Source: DATKMK01 sp035541895
Lineage (GTDB): Bacteria; Desulfobacterota; Binatia; HRBIN30; JACQVA1
Assembly (NCBI GenBank): GCA_035541895.1
Contig: DATKMK010000011.1
Span: 62,001 to 126,000 of the forward strand
Direction: 5' to 3'
DNA: 64,000 nt
A program made the translations under genes and the position numbers. The notes beneath the pieces were generated by a model, which was given only the letters and a program-made list of their open reading frames with translations, had not been told where the DNA came from and did no database searches. Shown here one piece after another: positions 1 to 8,100 of the stretch. Within the stretch, counting starts at the first letter, position 1; each line of letters begins with the position of its first letter.

Positions 1-2170
1 AATAGCTGAGGACGAACTCCATCGCCTTGCTTTCGTCGGTCGCCGTGAAGCGGCCACGATCGCCGAACGCGTCGTCGAGACGGCCCGCGTCGCGTTCGCG
101 TCCGGCGATGTCGGTGTACACCCGCAGATTGCGCTGGCGCGCTTCACGCGCGACCGCGTCTGCCAACAGCGAAAAGATTTCCCACTCCGGCTTGGCCTCG
201 CCCAACGGCGCGACGGCCCGATCGCCGAGGTGAACGTACGGAATGAATGAGACCAGGTACTTCAGGTCGGTTTTCTCGTACCAATACGCCGCCGGCAACA
301 CGACGTCCGCCCACCGCCCGGTCTCGCTCATGCGGAAATTCACGTCGACGGTCAGCTTGATCTTCGGCCACAGCGATTCGAGCAACTTGGTGTTGTTGCG
401 CGAGTGACGCAGCACGTTACCGAAGATCGACACCGCCACCTGCGGCGCTTTGCCGGGCTCGGGCGCGACCGGGAACCATTTCTTCTTGAGTGCGTCGCGC
501 AAGTAGTCGCGCGGCGAGCGCGGCGAGCTGAGATCGCCGTATTGTGGATTGCCGGAGACCTCTTCCAAGCGGCCATGCACTTGGTGCCAGATCGATCCCG
601 GCACGAAATAGTCGGCGAAAAATTGCTCGGTTTGCGCGGGGTCCATGTAGTTCTTGGCGGCGAACGTCGCCAAGTCGATTAGCCCCAGTCGCTCCTGGAT
701 CGCGAGCAGCGCGAAACCTTCGGGCGCGAAGAACCCGCCGGCGCGCCACCCGCCGCCGGGACGCCCGAGATTCCCCGTCAGCGACGCCAACAGAATCTGC
801 GCGCGCTGCATCAGGTCGGCGTGGAGAAATTTGCACGCGCCCCATGATGACAGAATCAACGCGGCCGGCGCCTGCGCGAATCCGCGCGCGAAGCGGCGAA
901 TCGTCTCGGCGGCCACGCCGGTGATCTGCGCAACCTGCTCGGGACGATACTTCGCGTCGAGCGACTCGCGCAGGAGCGAGAATGCGGTCCGCACGGCGAC
1001 GGGTTTGCCGCCGATGGTGATCGTGCCGCTGAAGGTGAGATCCGCCTGAAGATCCGGACTGCTCAGCGTGGTGCTCGCCCCGGTGCCGGGTGCCGCGACT
1101 GGTCGTCGTTGCTGCGTATCCCAGACGAAGAAGGTGGTGTCCGACCCGCCGGCACGCAGATCCGATTCGCGCACGAACCGCCCATTGTCGCTGCGAACCA
1201 ACAGCGGCAAGTCGGTTTGCTCGATCACGTACGCGGGATTGTGCAGATTCTCGGAGATGATCACTTGCGCCGCCCCGAGCGCGAGGGCGGCGTCGGTGCC
1301 CGGTTTCGGATTCAACCACAGGTCGCCATGGATCGTACTGTTGTTGAAGTCCGGGCAGATGGTGACCACCTGCGCGCCGCGGTAACGCGCTTCCCAGAGA
1401 AAGTGCGCGTCGGGGATGCGGGTTGACGACGGGTTGAACGCCCACAACACCAGATACGATGACCGCCACCAGTCATCGGACGATCCGCACGGGTGACCGT
1501 TGCCGAGCGTGATCGTTGCCCCGACCGACAAGTCGCCGATCTGCGCCATCGAATCGATCGTCGGTGCTCCGAGCATGCGAAAGAAGCGCAGCGGTGCGGC
1601 GCTGTTCGGACCGGCGCCGATGTTCGGACCCATCTCACACAACACCGACGCCGGCCCCTCGGTCTCGAGCGCGTCGACGATGCCGTGGGCAACAGTGGCG
1701 AGCGCTTCGTCCCACGAGATCCGCTGCCACTTTCCTTCACCGCGCGCACCGATCCGCCGCATCGGATAGAGCACGCGCGAGGGCGAGTACATCAGCGACG
1801 AGCCGCATGCACCCTTCTGGCAGCCACGCGGGTTGAAGTCGGGCAGACTCGGATTCGATGCGGTGTAGGGCGACTTCTGCTCCTCGCGCCACACCATGCC
1901 GTCTTTGACATACAAATCCCACGCGCAGCCCGACACGCAATTGGTCATCGTGTGGGTGCCACGTGCCACCGAGTCCCACGTCCACCGTTGCCGATATACG
2001 TCCTCCCAGCCGCGATAGTTCGGCAGCAACGCCGCAGCCGGCGCGGCCTCGTTCGCAACCGCTGCCGTAGCGGGCCATGCGAGCTGCAGATTGGCGAGGC
2101 CGAGCGTTGCGGCCGCGGCACCTGCCGTGCGGAGAAAATCACGTCGACTGAATTGTGGGAACGCCGCCAT
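1..2170 (-). CDS. Tat-exported molybdopterin oxidoreductase, type II DMSO reductase-like catalytic subunit (3' part cut off)
   Basis: The frame is open from an ATG at 2170 to the window edge, so about 723 residues are present and the C-terminus is missing. The N-terminus carries a twin-arginine signal (SRRDFL followed by an Ala-rich hydrophobic stretch), predicting folded export to the periplasm. An N-terminal Fe-S region follows, with TNCVSGCAWDLYVKDG and NPRGCQKGACG. NPRGCQKG is typical of type II DMSO reductases (NarG, ethylbenzene dehydrogenase, dimethylsulfide dehydrogenase, selenate and chlorate reductases). A later GDLSVGA stretch, then SSYLVLWAFNPSSTRIPDAHF, matches the cofactor region of that clade. 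The substrate cannot be read from the sequence. Partner Fe-S and haem b subunits would be expected beyond the window edge. Family assignment is firm; the subfamily is less sure. Confidence 0.85.
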   Translation of the reverse strand, partial: MAAFPQFSRRDFLRTAGAAAATLGLANLQLAWPATAAVANEAAPAAALLPNYRGWEDVYRQRWTWDSVARGTHTMTNCVSGCAWDLYVKDGMVWREEQKSPYTASNPSLPDFNPRGCQKGACGSSLMYSPSRVLYPMRRIGARGEGKWQRISWDEALATVAHGIVDALETEGPASVLCEMGPNIGAGPNSAAPLRFFRMLGAPTIDSMAQIGDLSVGATITLGNGHPCGSSDDWWRSSYLVLWAFNPSSTRIPDAHFLWEARYRGAQVVTICPDFNNSTIHGDLWLNPKPGTDAALALGAAQVIISENLHNPAYVIEQTDLPLLVRSDNGRFVRESDLRAGGSDTTFFVWDTQQRRPVAAPGTGASTTLSSPDLQADLTFSGTITIGGKPVAVRTAFSLLRESLDAKYRPEQVAQITGVAAETIRRFARGFAQAPAALILSSWGACKFLHADLMQRAQILLASLTGNLGRPGGGWRAGGFFAPEGFALLAIQERLGLIDLATFAAKNYMDPAQTEQFFADYFVPGSIWHQVHGRLEEVSGNPQYGDLSSPRSPRDYLRDALKKKWFPVAPEPGKAPQVAVSIFGNVLRHSRNNTKLLESLWPKIKLTVDVNFRMSETGRWADVVLPAAYWYEKTDLKYLVSFIPYVHLGDRAVAPLGEAKPEWEIFSLLADAVAREARQRNLRVYTDIAGRERDAGRLDDAFGDRGRFTATDESKAMEFVLSY

Positions 2171-2182
2171 CGCGCCCCGAAT

Positions 2183-2200
2183 CTACCGTTTGGTCGGTAG
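2183..2200. promoter_or_regulatory. Inverted repeat upstream of the molybdoenzyme
   Basis: CTACCG and CGGTAG arms (6 bp each) are separated by 6 bp, ending 13 bp upstream of the molybdoenzyme ATG. The half-site resembles operators of TetR-type repressors (TACCGACC-like). It could equally be a leader hairpin. No regulator gene for it is seen in the window. Confidence 0.3.
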
Positions 2201-2237
2201 GGACAAATGATCGGCGTCAGGGTTTCTCTTGACGTGA

Positions 2238-2264
2238 AACGGGCAAGCGAGGTGCCTGCCCGTT
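2238..2264 (-). terminator. Hairpin downstream of the FNR-like gene
   Basis: AACGGGCA and TGCCCGTT form a perfect 8-bp stem with an 11-nt loop, 16 bp beyond the stop codon of the FNR-like gene and before the molybdoenzyme gene. There is no clear U-run, so intrinsic termination is only probable. Confidence 0.4.
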
Positions 2265-2279
2265 CGAGGATTCCTGCTC

Positions 2280-2990
2280 CTACGCGGCTTCGGCTTCGTC
2301 GTAGTTGGCGACGCGGCTGAGCTTGTCGGCGTCGGTGATCACGATGTCGCGCCGCTCGATGCCGATGGCGCGCTTCTTCTTCAACTTGGCGAGCAGACGG
2401 ATGGCGGTTTCGGTCGAGACGCCGATCATTTCGGCCAACTCGCGGCGCGTATAGCGCAACTGCAGTCGGCGGCCGGAGGTCAAATCGCCGGTCGCCCGCG
2501 CGAGTTGGACGAGGAGCCCGGCGAGCCGGCTTTCGGCACCTTTCAGCGCTAGGTCACGCACCTTTCGCCGCGCCAGCGCGAGTTCAGAGCTGAGTGCGGC
2601 GATCAACCGGACGCCGGTGGCCGGCTGCTGCTCGAGAAAGTTGACCAAGCGATCGCGCTGCAAGAAACAGAGCTGCGATTCGGTTACTGCCTCTGCCGAC
2701 ACCGAGAGGAATTGCTCGCCGTTGAGCGGCAACTCACCAAGCACCGCGCCCGGGCCGGCCACTTCGAGAATGTGATCGCGTCCGAAGCGATCGGAATGGT
2801 AGAGCTTCACCAATCCGTGACACACCAGGTACAAACCGGTCGTTGGACTGCCTTCGGTGAACAGCACCTGGCGCGGCTTGTAGATGGCCGTCACCCCGGC
2901 GGCGCGAAAGTTTTCCAGCGCCTCCGGCGGCAGATCGCAGATCCCCCCTTGGTGCCGTACCGGACATGCTTCGCACTGAATCTTTCTCAT
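2280..2990 (-). CDS. Crp/Fnr-family transcription regulator, FNR-like
   Basis: A 236-residue protein with an N-terminal cyclic-nucleotide-binding-type beta-roll (about 20-140) and a C-terminal winged helix (about 165-225). The ATG at 2990 was chosen over one 27 bp upstream because GGGAGG lies 6 bp before it. The N-terminus has C6, C9 and C18. A fourth Cys at 108 (QLCFLQRD) aligns with the E. coli FNR cluster ligand C122. FNR itself spaces its N-terminal cysteines CX2CX5C; here it is CX2CX8C. The recognition helix reads VSTETAIRLL, keeping E and R of the FNR ExxSR motif but with Ile at the Ser position. An oxygen- or NO-sensing Fe-S regulator is inferred. It may control the adjacent anaerobic-type molybdoenzyme on the same strand. 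Confidence 0.85.
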   Translation of the reverse strand: MRKIQCEACPVRHQGGICDLPPEALENFRAAGVTAIYKPRQVLFTEGSPTTGLYLVCHGLVKLYHSDRFGRDHILEVAGPGAVLGELPLNGEQFLSVSAEAVTESQLCFLQRDRLVNFLEQQPATGVRLIAALSSELALARRKVRDLALKGAESRLAGLLVQLARATGDLTSGRRLQLRYTRRELAEMIGVSTETAIRLLAKLKKKRAIGIERRDIVITDADKLSRVANYDEAEAA

Positions 2991-3097
2991 ATCGGACCTC
3001 CCGCATTTGGCGGACAACTTCGTGCACGCACGTCACGTTCCCGATGCGTGGGGGCGATAAAACTTGATGATCTTCAGGTCTCGACAAGCTGACGTGG

Positions 3098-3123
3098 GTC
3101 AGGGCTGAGAAATCAGCCCTGAC
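3098..3123 (-). terminator. Strong hairpin between the RNase E/G gene and the FNR-like gene
   Basis: An 11-bp perfect stem (GTCAGGGCTGA / TCAGCCCTGAC) closes a 4-nt loop (GAAA on the plus strand, TTTC in the minus-strand transcript). It lies about 55 bp beyond the stop of the RNase E/G gene and 108 bp before the start of the FNR-like gene. It probably ends the RNase E/G transcript. No poly-U tract is obvious. Confidence 0.5.
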
Positions 3124-3176
3124 CGGCATCGCAGCAATGCGAAACCGCGGATCCAGCTCGGCAGGAGAAACGAGCT

Positions 3177-5228
3177 TCAGCTTTCAGACGGCGCCGGCTT
3201 CGGCCGAGCCCGTCGCGAACGCGAACGGGTCGTTGCCGCTCGCGTTGATCGCTTAGGCGTTTCACTTGCGGACTTTTCGCCGGCTGCGCTTTTGGGGGTA
3301 CGTTTGGTGGTGCGTGCACGCGTCCCGGCGGTCGACCGACTTCGGCGCCGTTTGGGTTTGGCGGCAACCGGTTCGCCGGCTGCTGCGATCGCTTCGGAGA
3401 TCATCGATTCCGCGACCACCGTCGGTGACTCCGGCGCTTCGGTGGGTGGCGGCAGGGCTGCTGAAGGCTCGGCTTCCCGGCCGTTCCGCAACTCCGCTGC
3501 GGCTGGCTCGGGCGTACGCGAGGCGCCGCCGAGCGCGGACAGCGCCTCGGCAATCGCGGCGGCAGCGAGCTTGCCACGCCCGCGCCGACGCCCGCGGCGT
3601 CGCGCGCGCCGTCGGCCACCTTCGGTTCCGGTCGCGCCGTTGGCTCCCGCCGCTGGAGCGGCAGCGCCGCCGTTGGCAGGCGGCTCAGCCGCGGCCGGCG
3701 TTGCCGCGACCTGTCCGGGCTGAACCGGGGCTTCAAGCGCTGTCACGGTACGGCGGCGCTCCTCGAACTCGGACTGATGAGGCATCAGCTTGTCGCTGAG
3801 AGCGATCTGAATGCGCGTGCCGTAGTGCGATTCCAGTTGCGCGAGGTCGCCGCGCTTCTGGTTGAGCAGATAGACGGCCACGTCGCGCGGCAACGTCACC
3901 TTGATTGCGGCCAGATCACCTTGGCCGATCCGGTGATGAAGCTTGCGCAACGCGACGAGCGCGGCCGACTCCGGTGTGCGGACGAGTCCGTGCCCCTCAC
4001 ACATCGGGCATGCGGTGTAGGTTGCAGCCGCGGCGGCTGGCCGCAATCGCTGGCGCGAGACCTCGAGCAAGCCGAAGCGAGAGATTCGGCCGATTTCGTG
4101 TTTCGCCTTGTCGGGGCGCATCGCGTCGCGCAGCGTCCGTTCGACTTCTTGGATGTGCTGCTGCGAGCGCATGTCGATGAAGTCGATCACGACCAAGCCG
4201 CCGAGGTCGCGCAAGCGTAACTGCCGCGCGATCTCCAACGCCGCCTCGCGATTGGTCTTGAACGCGGTCTCCTCCTGATTCCCTCCGCGGACCGACCCGC
4301 CCGAGTTGACGTCGATGGCGGTCAGCGCTTCGGTGCCGTCGATCACGATGCTGCCGCCCGACTTCAGCGGCACGCGTCGCTTGTAGATGGTCTCGATCTG
4401 CGCCTCGACGTTGAAGCGCGAGAAAATCGGCTGATCGCCTTTGTACACGTGAAGGGCGTGCGCTTGCGCCGGCATCGCATGGCGCAGAAAATCGAGCGCC
4501 CGCTGGTAGACCTCCTCGTTGTCGATGAAGATCTCATTGATGTCAGGCGTGAAGTAATCGCGGATGTTGCGTAACACCAAGTCATGCTCGCGATACACCA
4601 ACGCCGGGGCGCGCTTGGTGGCGGCGGTCTGTTGAATCGTCTCCCACAGGCCGCGCAGGTAGCTGAGGTCGCGTTCGAGTTCGGCCGAATCCTGGTCGAA
4701 TCCCGCGGCGGTGCGCACGATGATGCCGCAACCGGGCGGCGGCTGGAGATTGGCGATCAACTGGCGCAGCTTGATGCGCTCTTCGCCTTCAATGCGGCGA
4801 GAAATGCCGGCTTCTTCCGAGCCGGGCAAGAGCACGAGGTAGCGACCGGGCAGCGAATAAAACGTACTCACCGTCGGCGGCTTGGTGCCGAACTCTTCCT
4901 TGACGATCTGCACCAGCACTTCCTGCCCCGACTTGAAGATGTCGGTGATGGTGCGCCGGCGGCCATTGCCTTCGGCGTGGCCGTTGTCGGGCAGGTTGCG
5001 GAAGCACACCTCGCCTAGCGGCAGAAAGGCATCGCGGTCGCCGCCGATGTCGACGAACGCCGCGTCGAGCGCCGCATGCACGCGGTGAATGGTCGCCTTG
5101 TAAATGTTGCCCTTGAGATGTTCGCGACTGAACGACTCAATTTCGAACGATTCGAGAACGCCGTTGTCGACGATCGCCACGCGGTTCTCTTCGGCGTGGG
5201 TGACGTTGATGAGCATGACTTTTGACAT
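3177..5228 (-). CDS. rng: Ribonuclease E/G family endoribonuclease
   Basis: A 683-residue protein matching the RNase E/G catalytic core: an N-terminal start region of RNase G type (MSKVMLINVTHAEENRVAIV), an S1-type RNA-binding domain (about 35-125), and the DNase I-like catalytic domain. D306 (in AIDVNSGG) and D349 (in VIDFIDM) are separated by 43 residues, as E. coli D303 and D346 are. C407 and C410 (CPMCEGHG) match the zinc-link cysteines. After about residue 500 the tail is Ala/Pro/Arg-rich with blocks such as RRRARRRGRRRGRGK, suited to RNA binding but with no recognisable degradosome-binding motif. The enzyme makes 5'-end-sensitive endonucleolytic cuts in mRNA, rRNA and tRNA precursors. 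Its tail makes it longer than RNase G (about 490) but shorter than E. coli RNase E. Confidence 0.95.
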   Translation of the reverse strand: MSKVMLINVTHAEENRVAIVDNGVLESFEIESFSREHLKGNIYKATIHRVHAALDAAFVDIGGDRDAFLPLGEVCFRNLPDNGHAEGNGRRRTITDIFKSGQEVLVQIVKEEFGTKPPTVSTFYSLPGRYLVLLPGSEEAGISRRIEGEERIKLRQLIANLQPPPGCGIIVRTAAGFDQDSAELERDLSYLRGLWETIQQTAATKRAPALVYREHDLVLRNIRDYFTPDINEIFIDNEEVYQRALDFLRHAMPAQAHALHVYKGDQPIFSRFNVEAQIETIYKRRVPLKSGGSIVIDGTEALTAIDVNSGGSVRGGNQEETAFKTNREAALEIARQLRLRDLGGLVVIDFIDMRSQQHIQEVERTLRDAMRPDKAKHEIGRISRFGLLEVSRQRLRPAAAAATYTACPMCEGHGLVRTPESAALVALRKLHHRIGQGDLAAIKVTLPRDVAVYLLNQKRGDLAQLESHYGTRIQIALSDKLMPHQSEFEERRRTVTALEAPVQPGQVAATPAAAEPPANGGAAAPAAGANGATGTEGGRRRARRRGRRRGRGKLAAAAIAEALSALGGASRTPEPAAAELRNGREAEPSAALPPPTEAPESPTVVAESMISEAIAAAGEPVAAKPKRRRSRSTAGTRARTTKRTPKSAAGEKSASETPKRSTRAATTRSRSRRARPKPAPSES

Positions 5229-5315
5229 CGAGATTACTCCGTAGGGGAGCCATGGATCGGATGGCTGTAGCTGATACCAAGTCTTGGGCTGTGGTTCCAG
5301 TTGGGTGCCGTGGGG

Positions 5316-5624
5316 CTAGTGCGTGACCGCGCCCACGAGTTGCCGGCATTCGGCCTTCTGCGGCCGCGTCCGGCCGCAACGGATCGAGTCGGTCATGCCG
5401 GAGGTGAGCAGGGCGCAGGCATTGGTAGTGGCCGACTGTAAGCCCTCCTGCTCGGTTTGTCCGGTCACCGTGCGGCAAACACTGCGACCTTCAAATTCTA
5501 TGCACACCGTACACTCGAAGGTGCTCACGTGGAAACTGTTGTAGATCACGAAACCAACGATCGGCGGCAACAACACCAGAGCGGCCAGCGTGGTTTTACG
5601 AAGGCCGCTTCGCTTCGGGGTCAC
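5316..5624 (-). CDS. Small membrane-anchored Cys-rich protein, function unknown
   Basis: A 102-residue protein with one N-terminal hydrophobic segment (TTLAALVLLPPIVGFVIY, about 11-28) preceded by basic residues. This suggests a single membrane anchor with the rest outside the cytoplasm. The remaining part holds six cysteines, three of them in FECTVCIEFEGRSVCRTVTG, which may form disulfides. It lies 32 bp downstream of the Mla-associated lipoprotein gene on the same strand and may be the last gene of that operon. I do not recognise a family. Confidence 0.6.
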   Translation of the reverse strand: MTPKRSGLRKTTLAALVLLPPIVGFVIYNSFHVSTFECTVCIEFEGRSVCRTVTGQTEQEGLQSATTNACALLTSGMTDSIRCGRTRPQKAECRQLVGAVTH

Positions 5625-5656
5625 ACCGACAACCTACCAGGCGCCCGCAGGTTGCG

Positions 5657-6271
5657 CTACGGCGCCGCAGCGGTGGCCGGCCGTGCGAGGTCACGCTCGA
5701 TCGCGGATATGATTCGATCGGTCACGCCGGCGAGCACCTGTGAGTACAGATCGCGCAACACCAACACGCTCGCGGCGGGATCGCGGCTGCCGACCGGCCG
5801 TGCTTCATCAATGGAGGCCTCGTCGATCACGGTGCCGTCATTGCTGCGGCGGATATTCAAGTGCAACGCGAGTTGTACCGTCGGCGCCTGCTCTTCGCTC
5901 AGTTCGATGGTTTGCACCAGCCCTTCGACCGTGTACGGCGGGCGCGGGGTCGCCTCGCGGCGGACGGTCTCGAATCGCCCGGTGCCCTCCAGGCGCGCGC
6001 GCAAGCCCTGCGCCAGCATGCGCCCCGGCGCCGTGGTCCATTGGAGGTTGCGACTGGCGGCGAATTCCACTGCCGATTTGCGGATCACCAGGCGCAACTG
6101 ATCGTACGCGGCCACGCAACCGAAGTCCGGCACCAAGATCGAGGGCAGCGGCGGGCCGGCTTGGCGCTCCGCCCGTGTCGGGCGGAGCTCGAAGTACCGG
6201 ACCGGCTTGGCGGTCAAGCTGCAGCCGGCGATGCCGAGCGCAAGCACCGCGAGGACCCCGAGCCTCTGCAT
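5657..6271 (-). CDS. ABC-type transport auxiliary lipoprotein (PqiC/LptE-like domain) of the Mla operon
   Basis: A 204-residue lipoprotein. The signal peptide ends in a lipobox (GIAGC), with Cys16 as the lipidation site. The mature part, starting near VRYFELRP, has the pattern of the ABC_trans_aux family, outer-membrane-anchored partners of MCE transport systems such as PqiC. Its start codon abuts the mlaD stop with no gap, so it is translated from the same mRNA. In this position it probably serves as the outer-membrane end of the lipid-transfer pathway. The assignment rests on overall pattern and context rather than a catalytic motif. Confidence 0.8.
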   Translation of the reverse strand: MQRLGVLAVLALGIAGCSLTAKPVRYFELRPTRAERQAGPPLPSILVPDFGCVAAYDQLRLVIRKSAVEFAASRNLQWTTAPGRMLAQGLRARLEGTGRFETVRREATPRPPYTVEGLVQTIELSEEQAPTVQLALHLNIRRSNDGTVIDEASIDEARPVGSRDPAASVLVLRDLYSQVLAGVTDRIISAIERDLARPATAAAP

Positions 6272-7294
6272 CTATTCCCCCCCTTCCGTCGGACGAATCA
6301 GCAGCGACGGATTTTCGCGAATGGCGCGGGAAAACTCTTCGAGGTTCTCGGCCGCGGCGCGCAGCGAATTGGAGATGCGGCGCACGTCTGAGCCCGATGC
6401 GCTCAGCACCAGCGTCAGTTGGTTCATCGTGTCGGTGAAACCGCGCAACGCAGCTTGGACGTCTTTGGCCGTCCGGTCGGCGTGCTCACCGCCCATGATC
6501 GTATCGGCGGTTTGGAGCGTGCGGCGCAACTGATCGACGGCGCCGTACACGACACCATCCGGCCGCGTCAACGTCTCGAGGTTGACGGCCACTTTGCGGG
6601 TATCCGCCGCCGCCGCTCCCACGATGCCGCCGGCGTTGCGCAGCGCGACCGCGGCGTCGCCCAACTCGCTCATCAACGGGTTCAATTTTTCACCCGCCTT
6701 CACGAACGCCGGCACCGTGCCTTCGACGCCTTCGAGCACGTTCTTCAACTTCAAGGTGGCGACTTGAATGTTCTCCAGCGACTGTTTGAGGTTGTCGACG
6801 TTTTGTTCCTCGGTCATGCTGAGCACGCGGGTCAATACTTCATCGGTCTTGAGCGCGATGTTCTCGGCCTTGCCGGTCAGGCTGCCCAGCAACGACGGGC
6901 CCGCGGGAATCTCGCCGCCGGGCGAGACGAGATCAGCGTCGGCGGTGCCGCCGGTGATCTCGACGAACAACAGTCCGGTGATGCCGGAGCCCGACAACAC
7001 CGCGCGCGCGTTGGTCCGAATCGGTGTGCCGTGATCCAAACTGACGGTTACGTCGACCTTGTCGACGCCGTCCGAGCGCACGCGGAACGATTCGATTCGA
7101 CCGACGCGCACCCCGAGCAACTTCACCGCGGCGCCGACTTCGAGGCCCGACACGGTTTCCGAGAACAAGATGGTGTAGCGATCGCGCTTCTGCAGCAAGG
7201 CGCTGCCGGAGAGCCCGATCAGCGTGGCCAGCATCAGCCCGAGGGCGACAGCTACGAACACGCCCAACCGGGCGGTTTGCGCGCGGCTTCTCAT
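6272..7294 (-). CDS. mlaD: MlaD-like MCE-domain protein
   Basis: A 340-residue protein with an N-terminal transmembrane helix (about 9-30), an MCE domain (about 38-118, with VSGLEVGAAVKLLGVRVGRI and a GITGLLFVEITGG end), and a long helical C-terminus (about 140-330) of the type that forms a tunnel or needle in MCE hexamers. It binds phospholipids between the inner and outer membrane. Its ATG overlaps the mlaF stop by 4 bp (ATGA), so translation is coupled. The helical tail makes it longer than E. coli MlaD (about 180 residues) and closer to PqiB/YebT-type or Ttg2C-like proteins. Confidence 0.92.
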   Translation of the reverse strand: MRSRAQTARLGVFVAVALGLMLATLIGLSGSALLQKRDRYTILFSETVSGLEVGAAVKLLGVRVGRIESFRVRSDGVDKVDVTVSLDHGTPIRTNARAVLSGSGITGLLFVEITGGTADADLVSPGGEIPAGPSLLGSLTGKAENIALKTDEVLTRVLSMTEEQNVDNLKQSLENIQVATLKLKNVLEGVEGTVPAFVKAGEKLNPLMSELGDAAVALRNAGGIVGAAAADTRKVAVNLETLTRPDGVVYGAVDQLRRTLQTADTIMGGEHADRTAKDVQAALRGFTDTMNQLTLVLSASGSDVRRISNSLRAAAENLEEFSRAIRENPSLLIRPTEGGE

Positions 7295-8100
7295 GCCACC
7301 TGCTGAGTGGCGGGGACGAGTCCGAGCGCTTCCGCCACGCTGCGCCCACGCGCCGGCGGGGCGGTGTCTTCGCTGAAGAAGCCGTCGATCCACGGATCGC
7401 CGAGCGCGCGCACGGCTTCAACCGAGCCATCCGCGGCGACGCGGCCCTGGCGCAACAGCACGACCCGGTCCGCGATCCGCTTCACGCTGGCGGGATGGTG
7501 CGTAACCACCACCAGCGCGGCGCCGATGTCGTCGCGGAGCTGCAGCATCAACTCGTCGATGGCGACCACGGTCGCCGGATCAAGGCCCGAGGATGGTTCA
7601 TCGCAGAACAGCAAGCGCGGCTCGTGGACCACGGCGCGGGCCAGGGCGGCGCGCTTCTGCATGCCGCCGGACAACTCGCGTGGGTAGTTGGTGACGGCGT
7701 CACCCAAGCCGACCTGCGCCAGCCGCGTGCGCGCAAGGCTGCGGATCATCTCGGGACAGAGATCGCCGCACTGGGTCAACGGCAGCGCCACATTCTCCTC
7801 GGTCGTCAATCCACCCAACAACGCGCTGTGCTGGAATAGCATGCCCATCTGCCGCGCCACCTGCTCCCGCGCGGCTTCGTCGGCGCGCGCCAAATCGACC
7901 CCGAGCACCGTGATGGTTCCGCTGGCGGGCTGGACGAGTCCGAGCATGGCTCGCAAGCACGTCGTCTTGCCGCTGCCGCTGCCGCCGATCAGGCACACCA
8001 CCTCGCCGGCGTGAATCGTCAACGTCAATCCGTTCAACACCCGATGCTCGCCGAATTCGACGACCACGTCGGTGGCTTCGATCAAGGCCTCGTCGCTCAT
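7291..8100 (-). CDS. mlaF: MlaF-like ABC transporter ATPase
   Basis: A 269-residue ABC ATPase of the phospholipid-transport group. Visible motifs are Walker A GGSGSGKTT (about 39-47), the Q-loop in MGMLFQHSALL, the ABC signature LSGGMQKR, Walker B RLLFCDEPSSGLDP and the switch His in VVTHHP. LSGGMQKRAALARA and the FQHSALL form are typical of MlaF/Ttg2A. It powers the MlaE permease to move phospholipids, probably between the membranes. It is coupled by 4-bp overlaps to mlaE upstream and mlaD downstream. The extra C-terminal 25 residues (after about 243) are not part of the ATPase fold. Confidence 0.95.
   Translation of the reverse strand: MSDEALIEATDVVVEFGEHRVLNGLTLTIHAGEVVCLIGGSGSGKTTCLRAMLGLVQPASGTITVLGVDLARADEAAREQVARQMGMLFQHSALLGGLTTEENVALPLTQCGDLCPEMIRSLARTRLAQVGLGDAVTNYPRELSGGMQKRAALARAVVHEPRLLFCDEPSSGLDPATVVAIDELMLQLRDDIGAALVVVTHHPASVKRIADRVVLLRQGRVAADGSVEAVRALGDPWIDGFFSEDTAPPARGRSVAEALGLVPATQQVA

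Noticed and set aside
417..1469. A 350-codon minus-strand frame within the molybdoenzyme
   Set aside because: It lies in another frame of the same strand as the Tat-exported enzyme and has Arg/Ala-rich, motif-free sequence.
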